DNA of 64,000 nt, taken from positions 15,422,424 to 15,486,423 of the forward strand of contig OY783192.1 of the NCBI GenBank assembly GCA_963678675.1, in the 5' to 3' direction. Positions within the stretch are counted from its first letter, which is position 1. Each line of letters begins with the position of its first letter. The notes beneath the pieces were generated by a model. The model was not told the origin of the DNA. It saw only the letters and a list, made by a program, of their open reading frames with translations, and did no database searches. The DNA is from Xiphydria camelus. Lineage: Eukaryota > Arthropoda > Insecta > Hymenoptera > Xiphydriidae. Position numbers and translations under genes: made by a program. Positions 1 to 11,338 of this stretch are shown one piece after another.

Positions 1-430
1 GCTTGAAACATCGATTTCAGAAGGATTTTTACTGGACTATTATGGTCTGCTAGGCATTCGGTGGTCACCACAACCCTGTTCCCATTATAGCATCCACCCC
101 GGAAGGGGGGGGCGGAGCTTCGATAAATTCAGAAAATGTCTCCTCGGTAGTGAGGCGACATCTGGCGACGGCTCGGGAGTAGCGAACGGGAGGAAAAGAA
201 GAACGAAAAGAGAAGAAATAAAAAACGAAAAGAAAAAAAGAGAAATGAAAAGAAAGAAATGAAACGAAAAGAAATAACCAACCCGGACAGAGGTTTAATG
301 AAGTTAGGTTAAATTATATTAAATTAAATTGGTTAAATTATACCCTAGTGAACTATGTACATAATCCAATACGCCAGCAATATCCCCGCATGCTGCCCGA
401 GCCGCCGAGTGGCCAATAGAACAGTCCCGC
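1..430. other. Left flank, no gene seen
   Basis: No supported coding frame. A purine-rich run of GAAAAG-like words lies at about 190-265, followed by a short AT-rich stretch at 285-350 containing GTTAGGTTAA. This is probably the 3' untranslated end and target flank of the minus-strand LINE that follows, but no clear poly(A) or target duplication can be read. Confidence 0.4.
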
Positions 431-644
431 TGAGAGTTCTCACTTGGACCGCTCTACAATCCGTGAATTGTGTTTAGCAAACTGGCCAATAGTCCATTGT
501 CGTCCCGCGCGCGGCGTAAGCGCCTCGCGGAGCGTGCCCATCTCGCGCGCACGAGTCCATGCTGAGGCAAAATGGCTGCCAAGGTGGCACTATGTTTATC
601 GCCTGTCACTAGCGCACTTCTCAGTTCGCGATTACGAGTCGCTG

Positions 645-3600
645 TCACGCTCTTCTGTTACGTCCCGCGAGTTCGCGTTCGCGTTCAGCCTCTTCCTTTC
701 GTGTTAGCACGTCATGCGCGAAATTGTGCGCCGCATACCATGCCTCCGTATCAGCCACCATCCGCGGTAAGAGGTCCTCAAGGTTCACCGTCGGAATGTC
801 GGCGATCAGACGAAGATTTTCACGTCTCAGCTCCCATACCGGGCATACTTCCAGGGTGTGCGTTGCATCATCCACTTCCGCACCGCATGCGTGACACTCC
901 GGAGTTCGTTCACGACCGATTCGGTGCAAATAGGCCCCGAAACAGCCGTGTCCGGTGAGAATTTGCGTCATCCGGAAGCTGACTTCTCCGTGGGGGCGAT
1001 TCAACCACTCTCTAAATACGGGAAGAATCGCATTGACGGCTCGTGTACGCTCGAGTCGGTCCTCAAGCAGCGTTTTCCACCTCCTCCGGACCTCTTCCTC
1101 GGCCTCCAGCAGTGCAGCGCGCCAGTTAAGCGCCGGTGCATCCGGATTCCGGTGAGTTTCACGACGTAAACGATACAATTCGGCATATTTATGTGCGATC
1201 AAATTGATCGGTAGAATCCTTGCGATAAGCAGTGCCGCGTCGAGTGATACCGTACGATACGCACGAGCGACTCTGAGCGCGATTTTCCTCTGCACCGCCA
1301 GCATCTTCACGCGGCAATCCCTCACTTTTTCTAACTCCTCGTGCCACATCGGTGCTCCGTACAACAGCACGGAGTGGATCACCGTGGCGTACAGTCTCCT
1401 CTTCGCCTCGCCGGGTCCACGAAGGTTCGGCAAGAGATTCCAAAGTTGTCTCGCGATGGCGGAGGTCTTCTCAACAGTCGCGGTGAAGTGCGGTCGGAAT
1501 GTCAGCGCACGATCGAAGATTACTCCGAGATACCGCGTCGTCTCTCCGATGGAAATCTGCGCTTCCTTTATCCTTACAAACAAACCGCTCCAGATCCGTC
1601 TGCGACGGCCGAAGCCGATCACCGCCGTCTTCTCTGGGGCAATTTCCAGTCCTAGCGCCTCGATGTCCTCCGTCAGTACACGCGCTTGCTCCTCAACGCG
1701 AGAAATAGCGTGGAGTGGCGTGTATCCTCGTGTTATAATGAAAGTGTCATCGGCATAGGCGAGCACGATGCTTCCAGGTTGCGTATTCCGTTGTAGCGCA
1801 TAGTCGAACGCTACATTCCACAATGCTGGACCGAGGACCGATCCCTGCGGGACACCAGCTCTCACCGGAAGGGTGTGGATCTCACCATCTTCTGCGAGAA
1901 ATTGAATCTGTCGGTCCGACAGATATTCTTCGATAATTCGGACGAGGTAAGCCGGAGTGTTCTTCTCCCGGAGCTGCGCTGTGATAGCGCACCACGGTAC
2001 CGAGTTGAACGCGTTGCGGATGTCAAGCTTGACCGCGACTACGTTTTCACGATGTATTTCCGCGTCCTTGATAAAATCTCGTGCCACTATCATCGCGTCT
2101 GCCGTGGATCGCCGCTCACGAAAGCCATATTGCCGGTCGGCGAGCCCGTTTTCCGGGAGTGCTGTCAGCGCGTCGTTTAGCCGGTGCACTACGACCCTCT
2201 CGAGGCTCTTGCCGACGTCATCGAGGAGGCAAATTGGTCGAACTGCCGGACGATGTTTCCAGTCTCGGCCTCCTTGGGAATAAGAACGACGTTGGCCGTT
2301 TTCCATGCACGAGGAAATATTCCGTGTCGGAGACACGCCGTGTAAATCCTCGCGAGCGCCTCATGCGCCTCCGGGGGAGCTGCCCTTAACCAGGAGGCCC
2401 TCACGCCATCCGGCCCTGGCGCACCAGATTTTCCGCGCCTTTTCGTAAGGGCGAGCGTCGCCTCGGCAACGTTCACCGGCGCAGGAGGTTCCTCTGGTAC
2501 GATCTGACGATTAGTCTCCGGAAGGTGGGTCGGCAGCGGCTCCGGGAAGAGCCGGCTCAGCTCAGCGAGAACGGTAGGTAGCGGTGTAACTTCCGTGTAT
2601 GACGGTGAGGCGGAACGCAGTTTCTTCATCGCGATCTTATACGCGCGCCCCCATGGGTCTTTCCTCAGGTCTTCAATAAGTTCGTGCCACGCAGCGGATT
2701 TCGCCTTGCGGATCTCGGTCCTGAGCGTCTTCCTGGAAATTCGATAGGCATCCTCGAGGTCCGGCAGCTCCTCGGCGGCGGTTCCGGTGTGACGTTGTCT
2801 CGATCTAGCGCGGGTAAGAATACGGCGCACGCGTACGCATGTTTTATGGAGATCGGCGATGGCGCCGTTCCACCAATAGCACTCCTTTCCCGTGCCGGCG
2901 CCATTTCGCACGCGGTGGGCGGCCGCATCGCAGGCCTCGCGCACTGCGCGAGTATACCGTTTAACGCATTCTTCCAGATCTTCCTCGTCGCCGGGACCAT
3001 TACAAAGGCGCGGCGTGGTCCAGAACTTTAGCGATAGCACGGTGCGAAAAAAATTCGGATCCACAAGCTATCTTTCCTCCACCGCGGTCCGAGATATCGG
3101 GTACTCCTCGGAGTGCGCGCCGATCCCTCGCCGCCCACACGGTACGTAATGCGGAGGTGATCTGATAGGGTCTCATCCTCCTGCCGGACTCTCCACCCGT
3201 CGATCCGAAGGTTCGTCGACGCCCAAACCAGATCGACGACTGAAGAGCCGGTGGCGCGGACGCATGTCGGTGTGTAGCTCCCATTTGCTAGTCGCAGGTT
3301 CAATTCGACTGCGAAGTCTGCCATCCTCCTTCCTCTCGCGGTGGTGTCGGCGCAGCCCCATTCGCGGGATCGCGCGTTGAAGTCCCCGGCGAGGAGCAGC
3401 GACTCATTACGATATGCGCGTGTCGCCCATCGTATTTCGTTCAGAGCCGCGTCGAATTCCGCGATCGGCGCGTTTGGCGAGAGGTACACCGACGCGATGT
3501 TGACTTTACCACGAGACGCCAAGACGAATCCGCGGCCTCTGTGTCTAAGGACTAGCGGTTGAGAGGTCGGCGCGCGCCAGTAGATCGCGGCGAGACCGGA

Positions 3601-3750
3601 GGTGTCCACGAGCCACTTCGGAGAATTCCTGGGAACGCGATGCGGCTCCGAGATTATAGCTACGTCCGTTGCAGATGACGCGAGGAATTGCATGAGCAAG
3701 TCTTGTGCCGCCGCGAATCTATTCAAGTTCGCTTGTACTAATTGCGCCAT
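645..3750 (-). pseudogene. LINE ORF2: endonuclease plus reverse transcriptase, frameshifted
   Basis: The frame is split into three pieces: 3028-3750 (start MAQLVQANLNR), 2189-3064 and 645-2336, so at least two frameshifts have occurred, near 3050 and near 2260. Piece one is an exonuclease-endonuclease-phosphatase domain (IISEPHR, LAGDFNARS, LSDHLRI), which nicks the target. Piece three carries reverse transcriptase blocks: KLDIRNAFNSVPW (catalytic Asp), AGVPQGSVLGPALWN and LAYADDTFII (YADD catalytic pair), all preserved. The C terminus has CHACGAEVDDATHTLEVC, the R1-clade Cys/His motif. The motifs survive although the frame is broken, so the copy is inactive as it stands but recently so. A sequencing indel could explain either break. 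Confidence 0.85.
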
Positions 3751-6001
3751 TTCCACGGTTTCCGGGCTCCACGGGTCTTCGTCCCCGGCTTCCACTAAAC
3801 GCGGCGAAAACCCGGCACGGGCCGCTGCCCATTCTATGTTCCGCTGCGTCTCCTATTTCCGTGCAAAGGACGCATCTCACGGCGTTCGTGCATTTGCGAG
3901 CTTTATGGCCGTCTATGCCACACTTATAACACCATCGCGATCTATCAATTGCACTTCTGCAGCTCGCGATCGGGTGTCCAGGGCTCCAGCAACGGAAGCA
4001 GAAAAGCGGCCTCTTCGCCATGAGGTATACCCGTGCGGAGGTCCAGCCTATTCTGATCTTACCAAGACGGGCAATCTTGGCTGCTGCCTCCAGGGGGAGT
4101 TTTACCCACACCGCATACAGACCGCGACGAAGGGGGCGGATCTCACCGGTCCTCACTAAGTCGCTGTTGCATCCACCGGCGTTGGCAACCGCACGCGCCA
4201 CTCCTACCGTCGTAACGGATCCGTCGAAACCGACGATCTGCATTTCGGCCTTCCGGGTAGGCGTGTCCACGTTTACCGCGCCTTGCAGAACATCCTTGAT
4301 TCGCCCGGCGAGAGCGCTCGCCTTCTCCTGGGCATCGGGGCCGTTGAGACGAATGATGACTCCGCCGCTCACTGTTTGGCCAACCCTCGAATTGACAATG
4401 CCGAGCGCATCGATATCAATTTTCTCCTGCGCTTCCCGAATCGCGTCGTTTAGCGTAATGTTCTCCGGGAGTGCTGCGGCGGTAATCGCCACAGCCGCGG
4501 ACTTCCTCACGCGAGGCTGTCGGTTTCTACGGTTGGAGGAGCCACGGGTAGATCCACGCACGGCACTCGAAGCACGCGAATTACCCGGACGATCGGTCGA
4601 GTAGCCGCGGGGTTCGGCTCTTTCCCTCCTCCTTCTTCGAGCGCGTCGCGTTTCCACGCGCCGCCATTCCTCGTTTGCCGCTTGAGCGACAACTGGTGGA
4701 GGAACCGCCCACGGATTCAACGAACTCGCTGACGCCCGAAGAACAGAAGATGCCATCGACACTGGCGGTACCACGTCTGTAGTTTGCAATTCCACGGGAA
4801 CTTGCCCGCGCATAATTCGCATTCTTTTCAGAAGCAGCGTTTCGATCATATCGTCGATCCTGCCGAGCTCTGCTTCCAACGACGTATCGTTCACAGACGC
4901 CATCGGGGCAGCCTCGGGAGCCGTGTGTGCACGCAAGGTAAGCGTTGGAATACCCGGAGCAGGAGCCGACGGGCCCGCTTCCGCACATATCCCACTCGCT
5001 CGAGACTCGTGCCTTTCCCCGTCCCGAACCGAGGGTGACTCCTCCCTGGGAGAATTATTACGCCCACCCTCCGCGTAGTTATGCTGCGGGTTCGGAGACA
5101 TCCTCGGCAACCTCCCCTCCCGCTGCGCAACACGTAAGAGGGCCTCCTGACGGGCCATCTCCTCCTTCATCCTCGCGATCTGGAGGTCTTTTTCCCGAGT
5201 CGCTATCGACAACTCGGCCTCTCGCACACGAAGCGATTCCGGATCACCAGTCGCCGTGACCCTCAGTTCCATCGCATCGATGGCCTCCAGGAGCATCTTC
5301 GAGCACCTCTTCAGCCTTCCTTCCAATCCCCCCTGGAGATTGGTGCTCTTCTTCCTTACAGACTCGACGTCGCGCGCCCAGGCGCGCATCATCACGGCGA
5401 GCGACGGGGTTTCCACCGTTTGAACGTCGATGTTGCCCCGCGTCATTTCTACGATCGCTTCGTCCGTAAGTTCTTTGCTCACCGTGCGTTTCCCAGCGGG
5501 GGCCTTCCTACTAGCTTTGACGCCCTGCGCGCCTCTGACAGCCGAAGCTGACGGAGCGGACGTCGCTTTCTTCGCCGCGATTCTCTTTGACCGACGAACC
5601 AATGTCTCTTCGCTATCGGAGTCTTCGACGTTGCCGCGGTTCCTCGAGGATGGCGAGTCAGCCAGCAACCTCTTAGGTGGGTGTCTCGTCGGCCGACGAA
5701 TTTCATCCTTCTCCTCCTCGCTGGCGGATGAATTGTGCCGCGATTTTCGTTTCCTTTCCGCCCCACCAGGTGCCGCGCCCCGGTCGGGGTCCGCGATATC
5801 GCTGTGTGCAGAATGCATCGACTCCTCCCTCAGGCACGAAGCCCCTTGCTCTTCCTCCATCGGCTGATTGACCGATCGCGCCGACGATGTCGTTGCCGGC
5901 GGGCATCTACCGAAGGTTTCTCTAATCTTTTCTAGGGAGATTAAATTTTTCCCTCCCACATCCTTCCTGATGGACGGAAGCGTCGCGCTATCATCGGTCA
6001 C
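3719..6001 (-). CDS. LINE ORF1, gag-like zinc-knuckle protein
   Basis: A 760-residue open frame without stops. The N-terminal half is charged and low in complexity, with nuclear-type basic stretches near residues 80-150 and a probable coiled coil near residues 230-310 rich in E, R and K. The C-terminal third holds zinc knuckles: CFRCWSPGHPIASC, then CYKCGIDGHKARKC, both CX2CX4HX4C, and a third CVLC..H..C motif. R1-clade ORF1 proteins bind element RNA and form the ribonucleoprotein particle; that role is assigned from the family. It overlaps the ORF2 start (ATG at 3750) by about 30 bases in another frame, as in R1/TRAS elements. The frame is intact, unlike ORF2, so this copy is fairly young. 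Confidence 0.8.
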   Translation of the reverse strand: MTDDSATLPSIRKDVGGKNLISLEKIRETFGRCPPATTSSARSVNQPMEEEQGASCLREESMHSAHSDIADPDRGAAPGGAERKRKSRHNSSASEEEKDEIRRPTRHPPKRLLADSPSSRNRGNVEDSDSEETLVRRSKRIAAKKATSAPSASAVRGAQGVKASRKAPAGKRTVSKELTDEAIVEMTRGNIDVQTVETPSLAVMMRAWARDVESVRKKSTNLQGGLEGRLKRCSKMLLEAIDAMELRVTATGDPESLRVREAELSIATREKDLQIARMKEEMARQEALLRVAQREGRLPRMSPNPQHNYAEGGRNNSPREESPSVRDGERHESRASGICAEAGPSAPAPGIPTLTLRAHTAPEAAPMASVNDTSLEAELGRIDDMIETLLLKRMRIMRGQVPVELQTTDVVPPVSMASSVLRASASSLNPWAVPPPVVAQAANEEWRRVETRRARRRRRERAEPRGYSTDRPGNSRASSAVRGSTRGSSNRRNRQPRVRKSAAVAITAAALPENITLNDAIREAQEKIDIDALGIVNSRVGQTVSGGVIIRLNGPDAQEKASALAGRIKDVLQGAVNVDTPTRKAEMQIVGFDGSVTTVGVARAVANAGGCNSDLVRTGEIRPLRRGLYAVWVKLPLEAAAKIARLGKIRIGWTSARVYLMAKRPLFCFRCWSPGHPIASCRSAIDRSRWCYKCGIDGHKARKCTNAVRCVLCTEIGDAAEHRMGSGPCRVFAAFSGSRGRRPVEPGNRGNGAISTSELE

Positions 6002-6095
6002 AGCTCCGGCCCTCGACGGGGAGGAAATCCTCTCACCCGAAGCAGCCGAGCTCTCCTCCGCGACCGGAAATAGCTTTGCCTAGGAAAATATCTCT

Positions 6096-6219
6096 TGTGG
6101 CTTCGCTCGCTCCGCCGACCCTAACCTAACCTAACCCAGTCTAACGCATTAAAATATTAATAAATTAGATTTGATAAGATTAGGTTAGGCTTGAATCGGC
6201 GGAGCGAGCGGAGCCACAA
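6096..6219. repeat. Inverted repeat with TTAGG core
   Basis: Arms at 6096-6118 and 6197-6219 match over about 23 bases with one mismatch (core TCGGCGGAGCGAGCG). Just inside, the left arm has CCTAACCTAACC and the right side TTAGGTTAGG, so the inversion extends through telomere-like words. It sits at the 5' edge of the LINE. It could be a small foldback MITE or a stem in the element's 5' region. Confidence 0.7.
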
Positions 6220-6239
6220 AAGTTATTTGCCTGAAATGA

Positions 6240-6584
6240 CCATTTGCCTAACCAACCGCTCGCATGTTTTAGAAATAATTTGAAAAAATCTTGTATGCAA
6301 CACGTTAGGAAATGCATTCTGTATAACTCGTGTGATAGATATTGCAATAATCTCACTCGTTACGCAAAATGAGGCTTTTCCTAACTGGTTATATAAATAA
6401 CTAATCTATATGCTATATGCCTAAAGAACATTTAGGCAGATACTATTTGCCTAGTCAAATAGTATCTGCCTAGTCATTTAGGAATGAATTATAAAGAAAA
6501 GTTATTTGCCCAGGCAGTTAGTATTTGCCTAGGCAGATACTATCTGCCTAAAAAGTTACTATTTGCCTGCGACATATATAATAT
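6240..6584. repeat. Palindromic TTTGCCTAGGCA cluster
   Basis: Repeated words TATTTGCCTA and AGGCAGATACTAT occur in both orientations. One exact hairpin has arms 6435-6449 and 6456-6470 (GGCAGATACTATTTG and its complement) with a 6-base loop. Similar words recur to about 6568. No coding frame. Possibly the decayed terminus of a foldback element. Confidence 0.6.
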
Positions 6585-6745
6585 ATATAGTGCCTCGCGC
6601 TCGCACCTACGGCAGATTTTCAATGTGTCTGGCAAGATGTAGGAACCATCAAAACTGTCTGGCTACTGAGGAAACATCTTTTGATAGTTCTCCAAATAAT
6701 ATATATATAAAATTTAGCTTTTATACTATGACGAAAGTATAATTA
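6585..6745. repeat. Host repeat, left part, interrupted by the 11 kb transposon
   Basis: This block (from the TATATA/GTGCCTCGCGCTCGC start to the TATAATTA end) matches 18379-18552 closely. Its right-hand continuation is at 17813-18060, which matches 18551-18800. The repeat was therefore one unit that was split by the element at 6746-17812. Confidence 0.85.
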
Positions 6746-7395
6746 CCCTGCTTAAAATTTCGGATAAAATCCGGATTCCGAAATTTATCCGAAATTGTCC
6801 GGGATGTTATCCGGTTTTTGTCATCCGGATTCTATCCGGTTTTGTTCGAAAATTGTCCGCATGAAGTACCTTTAATTGCTACCTCTTCCAGAAAATTTTC
6901 GTACATGACCGGATAAAATCCGTATGACAAAAACCGGATAACGTCCCGGACAATTTCGGATAAATTTCGGAATCCGGATTTTATCTGGAATTATAATGCA
7001 TCCGTATATTGTCCGGTAGAATCCGAAATTTCTACGGACTGACTAATTTGATGAATCCGGATTGTATCCGGTCATGCCCGTTTTTTATATGGTAAGGTGG
7101 GTTGGATCAATTCGGATTATATCGGTATGTTGCCCGGTCTAAAAGACATGATTAGTTTAGACCTCATACGTTTAAGTCCGAAATTTGTAGGCGTAAGGAA
7201 TACAGGTAATGCGGATATCATCCCGTTAAATCCGAAATTTTTTCGGTGTGAGGAATGCGGTTAATCCGGATCTCATCCTGTTTGAAGTCTGAAATATTTG
7301 CAGTTTGAAGAATGTCACTAATCCGGAGCTCATCCGGTAAAGCTTGAAATTTATACGATCTGAAAAATGTGATTAATCAGGATCTCAACAATGAT
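6746..7395. repeat. Left terminal and subterminal repeats of the 11 kb element
   Basis: Dense words of the type ATCCGGATT, CCGAAATTT and GTCCGG occur in both orientations. A larger imperfect hairpin pairs about 6785-6835 with 6905-6985. These are the probable binding sites for an element-encoded protein, by analogy with the subterminal repeats of En/Spm. Confidence 0.75.
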
Positions 7396-7893
7396 GAACG
7401 AACTTGCACTTTCTTTTTAGGCTTCAAAGAAATGTGTCAAGGCGATGAAAAGTAACTACATCGCATTCTTTTAAAAATGACCATGCTCATAGAGGACGAT
7501 AATAAAAACGATAAAGAGAACAACGACGGACAGACATACAAACAAATGCTATCGTCAAAATCCCTTTTTCTCATTTAGCTTAGCTCGAAACGTCGAGATT
7601 TGATAAAAACCGAAAAAGTTCAATCTTATATAACTAATATTTTGGAATGTAAATTTAGAATGTGAAAAAATATTCAATACAAAACTAATCTTTTTTTCAT
7701 TATCTGCATATAATTTATTATTATATGTACATTACGAACAACGGAACACATTTCTCTTAGGTTTCAACTAAAGTTAATGACTATCATAACTATTAATAAT
7801 CATTACTATTAATAATCCGAAAAAATAATTACTCTTAATTATTACAATATATATTATTACTTTCAAGAACGTCGCGATTATAACAGCTTTATT
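7396..7893. other. AT-rich stretch between terminus and BEN gene
   Basis: No supported gene. It is AT-rich and would be the 3' flank of the minus-strand BEN gene. Nothing else recognised. Confidence 0.4.
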
Positions 7894-10800
7894 TTAATCC
7901 TCGTCGTTGTTAGACACCTCACCTTCTGTAACTTCCATTCTCTCATCTTCTATCTCATCATCATCTTGATCTATTATAAGTTTCCGATGATCAACATCGT
8001 CAACCTCTTCGTTTTCGGTACTTGCAAAATCATTCACCTGATCTCCTTCGTCCTCTTCGTCTTCATGATCGTCATCGTCTAATTCAAGAGGATCCAAATC
8101 TTTTAACTCGTGAGGAACCACATCATCTGAATCATGAGGATCCAACTCATCTAACTCGTCTATTCTATTTTCAACACTTTCAAAAAAGATCGTATCAGAT
8201 CCTTTATTTGTTCCATGATCTTCCGCTTTCTCAGGTTGGACGGCATTCGGTTTATTTGTGTCATTTTCTTCGACATTGGAATCAAGATTCTCAATAAATT
8301 CTTGAGATTTTTGAGTCTTCTGCTTTTTTCTGGATTTATTTGTGTCTTTTTTCGTAGATTGTTTCCTTTTTAGAGTCAAGTCTATTCAGATCTGCTATTT
8401 TGTGATTTAAATAACTGGTGATGGAACGTAGTTCTTTCTGAACTGCTGATGTATCCATTTTCTTAACTTTTTCCATCCAATATTTCGAAATGTCTGAAAA
8501 ACAGTATATGTACACAATATATACAATGGTATACTTTAAAAATGTGAAAGAAAAAATAAATTGAAAACAATTAGTAAACCAACACTCGCGTTAAGGTTGC
8601 GATTATTTTTTTTTCCTTTTTACAACTTCAAACCATTCAGAAGCCAGTCAAATGTGCAATAACAGTATAGCAGATTTTCGAGACATTTTTTGATATAACT
8701 TTATTTAGAAAGAAATTTCAAAAGGTGTTTAAGAATTTTAAGGTATTTCAAGATATTTCGTGAAATTTTAAAGAAATTCATGCAATTTTAAGAGATTTTT
8801 AAAAGAATTTTACCCTTCAAACGGGCCATTTTCACTCAACTTTCAGCCAATAATTGAGTTCAATGAGTTTAATATCTCATTTTTTTGATTAAGGATATAT
8901 TATGCAAAATAATAATTACCGGTGAGAGCTCTGAGACCTACTGGAGAAAGTGCAGATTTTTCACTTTTGAAGCCTCTCACTGTACTGCGTTTTAAGACTT
9001 CATTCGAAAAGATGGCTGTGGCGATGGCTTTTATAAATTTCTGGGCGTTGATCTTTGGTTGAAAGCGTATAGTATCATACATGTCTCGATCAATCCATAC
9101 CCCGTGGCCCGCATGAATCTGTAAAAAAACCATTTTATCAAATTTTATCGAAAAATATATGAGAAGTACATATGAAAAATAGCTAAATTATCATACTTCA
9201 TTTGTTGCAGGATTCACTTCTCCAATTTCAAGCTTTTCTCCGGAAATAATTTGTTTTTCCAGCTCTTGTTGAGCTGTTATATCAACTTTTTTGATACTTG
9301 CTGCAAATAATTTGAATAATAATATTAAAAATACATTACTTTCAATGGAAATCTAAAAAGTATTGTATATGCAATTGTTTATCCAAAAAGTTACAGTGCA
9401 CTTGTTCAAAACAATCGACAACTTTATTCTGCATTCGTATATTCGAATTTTTCAAGGACCTATTCTCCATCTCTAATTTGATAATTTGGCGTCGAAAATC
9501 ACGTAGAAGAGTTTCTGTTTCTTCGTTGAAGATGTTGTCACCATTACTATTATCATCACTCTATTTAAAAAAAACAGTAGTCTATACCGCGTGTTTTCGA
9601 GGAAGCTTGACATAGGAGATACGTGAGTGTGAGAGAGAACATGGCGAGTGCATAAGAGCCTCTTTGTCGCAGACTCCAACTGGACAAGTTTAGGGAAATG
9701 TGCGATAGAGAGACTCTTATGCACTCGCCGTATGTTCTCTCTCGCACTCGCGTGTCTCCTATGTCAAGCTTCCTCGAAAACACGCGGTATAAGTACTAAA
9801 ATCATATATATCTATATATACTTAAAATTGCACTTGTTTTAAGCAACTTACATTTTTACGTTTCATGTTTAGAATAATGCTTTTTAAAGATTTATTCTCG
9901 AGCTCCAGTTCACTGATTCGTTTTATATAATCCAATATGAGACCACTCTCATCGTTTCCGTCGCTTTCCTTATTATATTGAAAGAAAGATAGACATAAAG
10001 GTATAAATAATAAATTTTAATGTTTTAAAAATCATACCTATATATATAATTTACATATCAAAAATTAATTTTGTACCTTTTCATTTTGAACCCCTTGTTC
10101 TTCATCACTCGGATTATTTCGTTTTACGACACTCGTTGGCTTTGTAACCAATACTGTTTATTGATACTACAGAGTGGATATTCTTGGATCAAACATGACT
10201 ATTAGAGGCCTAAATATATTTTGTACGTAATTAATTCACTGACCTTGAAATGTGCTTGGGTTCGACTGCAAATGATGCAAATTTTCATCAAGTGATAAAA
10301 CTGTATTTTCCAGATCATTGTTGAACTCATTATCCTTTGGAAGTTGATACTCGACAGTCGGAAAATTCTCTGACATTTCCACATCTCTCTCTAAAATATC
10401 ACAAGTAAGTTATAATATTTATAAAAAATATAATCGTTCACTAATTATTTGCTATTTTATTTAAATTAATTAAATTCGTTCCAGTTATGCTAATAGATTA
10501 TCTTATTACCTCCATCGATGTCCATATGCATTTCAGGTGAACTAGCTACCAATATTTCATTCTCGAAACTTGGCTGTATTGATGAATTTCGTGAAGTCAA
10601 TTGTGACAATTCTGGAAAAAAATTTATATTAGAGTATATGTGGGAACTGAAAGGGGTCCCACGCCTGGAGAGGAGAGGAAAAAGAAAGCACCGAAAACTC
10701 CCTGCGAATGAACCTTTATTCGCGCACAGAACTGCACTACGCTAGCGTCCGGAACAGAATGGCCTAAGGCTAACACGCGTGGCGTGCTCGAGGCGGTCGA

Positions 10801-11338
10801 GCGGCACGCCACGCTAACGGCGCACGCGAAGCGGCTGCGCGCGCAGCTAACGGAGCGCTCCAAGAGAGAGCGGAAGCGCGGGGGGAGACGAGGTCAGTCC
10901 TTGGAACTAGCCGCTGCTTCCGGCGATCGACGCGACGGGACGGCTGAGCCCCCACATATATAGGTTATAACCAAAACAATCTCAGAAATAACTAGTTGTT
11001 CATTTTTGCAGCTTTATCAAAGTATCGACATATACAGAGGGATTTCCTCGAGGATTTTTTCAATAGGGTATTATATGCATTATATGATAAATAATCGAAT
11101 TTTAAGATTATAGTTTTCTCTTTTTAAAATTCTCTAAATTAAGAATTAAGTTTACACGTACAAATAACAGGTGAAAATTCTTACCAGCATTCAATCCATA
11201 ATCTAATTTTGATTTCCAACGTTGCACAGTTCTCGGATGAATATTTTCGTTTTTAGAAGGATTTTGCTTGTAGCTTCTCTTCACCGGTGTTTTATCTCTA
11301 CACTTTCTCTCATTAGAATCACTATCACTGGAAGACAT
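7894..11338 (-). CDS. BEN-domain protein gene, multi-exon, inside the 11 kb element
   Basis: I infer exons from open frames flanked by consensus splice sites: 11185-11338 (start MSSSDSDSNERK), 10510-10611, 10244-10390, 10077-10153, 9852-9968, about 9400-9560, about 9197-9303, 8920-9118 and a last exon ending at 7894. The first five join in frame. The 9852-9968 and 9400-9560 exons encode similar coiled-coil segments (ELELENKSLKS and KLEMENRSLKN), apparently a duplication. Exon 8920-9118 encodes a BEN-type domain (GHGVWIDRDMYDTI through SPVGLRAL), a DNA-binding fold of animal chromatin proteins. The tail is very acidic (DDDDHEDEEDEGD). The acidic frame is offset from the BEN-downstream frame near 8375, so either a small intron or a frameshift lies there. 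Divergent from the transposase, sharing a 0.5 kb upstream region. The likely role is binding the element's ends or regulating it; that is inference. Confidence 0.6.
9587..9787. mobile_element. 201-bp hairpin MITE in a BEN-gene intron
   Basis: Nearly the whole unit is a palindrome: about 75-base arms starting CCGCGTGTTTTCGAGG at 9587, with the complement ending at 9787. TATA flanks both sides (9583-9586 and 9788-9791), a candidate target duplication. It lies between two coiled-coil exons and does not disrupt coding. Confidence 0.85.
10639..10956 (-). mobile_element. Solo LTR, 318 bp, GC-rich
   Basis: Starts TGTGGG and ends CCCACA, with TATA on both sides (10635-10638, 10957-10960), so it has TG..CA ends and a 4-bp duplication. 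It is strikingly GC-rich against AT-rich neighbours. An AATAAA signal reads on the minus strand near 10716, so the LTR is probably oriented minus. It interrupts a BEN-gene intron. No internal retroelement sequence remains, consistent with LTR-LTR recombination. Confidence 0.75.

Larger units (their letters stand above)
430..6095 (-). mobile_element. R1-clade non-LTR retrotransposon, near full length
   Basis: Two overlapping minus-strand frames give the classic two-ORF LINE layout: a gag-like ORF1 (3719-6001) with C-terminal zinc knuckles and ORF2 (645-3750) with an apurinic-type endonuclease, a reverse transcriptase and a C-terminal Cys/His motif. The order, three ORF1 knuckles and C-terminal HACG..HTLEVC motif fit the R1 clade (R1, TRAS, SART, Waldo). 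The 5' side abuts an inverted repeat with TTAGG words at 6096-6219. Outer borders are approximate because neither a poly(A) tail nor a target duplication is evident. Compositionally GC-rich against AT-rich surroundings. Confidence 0.85.

Noticed and set aside
1204..1758. Open frames of 100-180 codons on the plus strand opposite the first LINE
   Set aside because: They are antisense to motif-bearing endonuclease and reverse transcriptase frames and show no domain of their own.
6096..6219. Telomere array
   Set aside because: Only two to three TTAGG words on each arm, arranged as an inverted repeat, with no continuing array.
7894..11338. BEN-domain gene considered as part of an integrated polydnavirus
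   Set aside because: BEN proteins occur in some wasp viruses, but here the gene is bounded by transposon terminal repeats with a TA duplication and accompanied by a transposase; no viral gene was seen.
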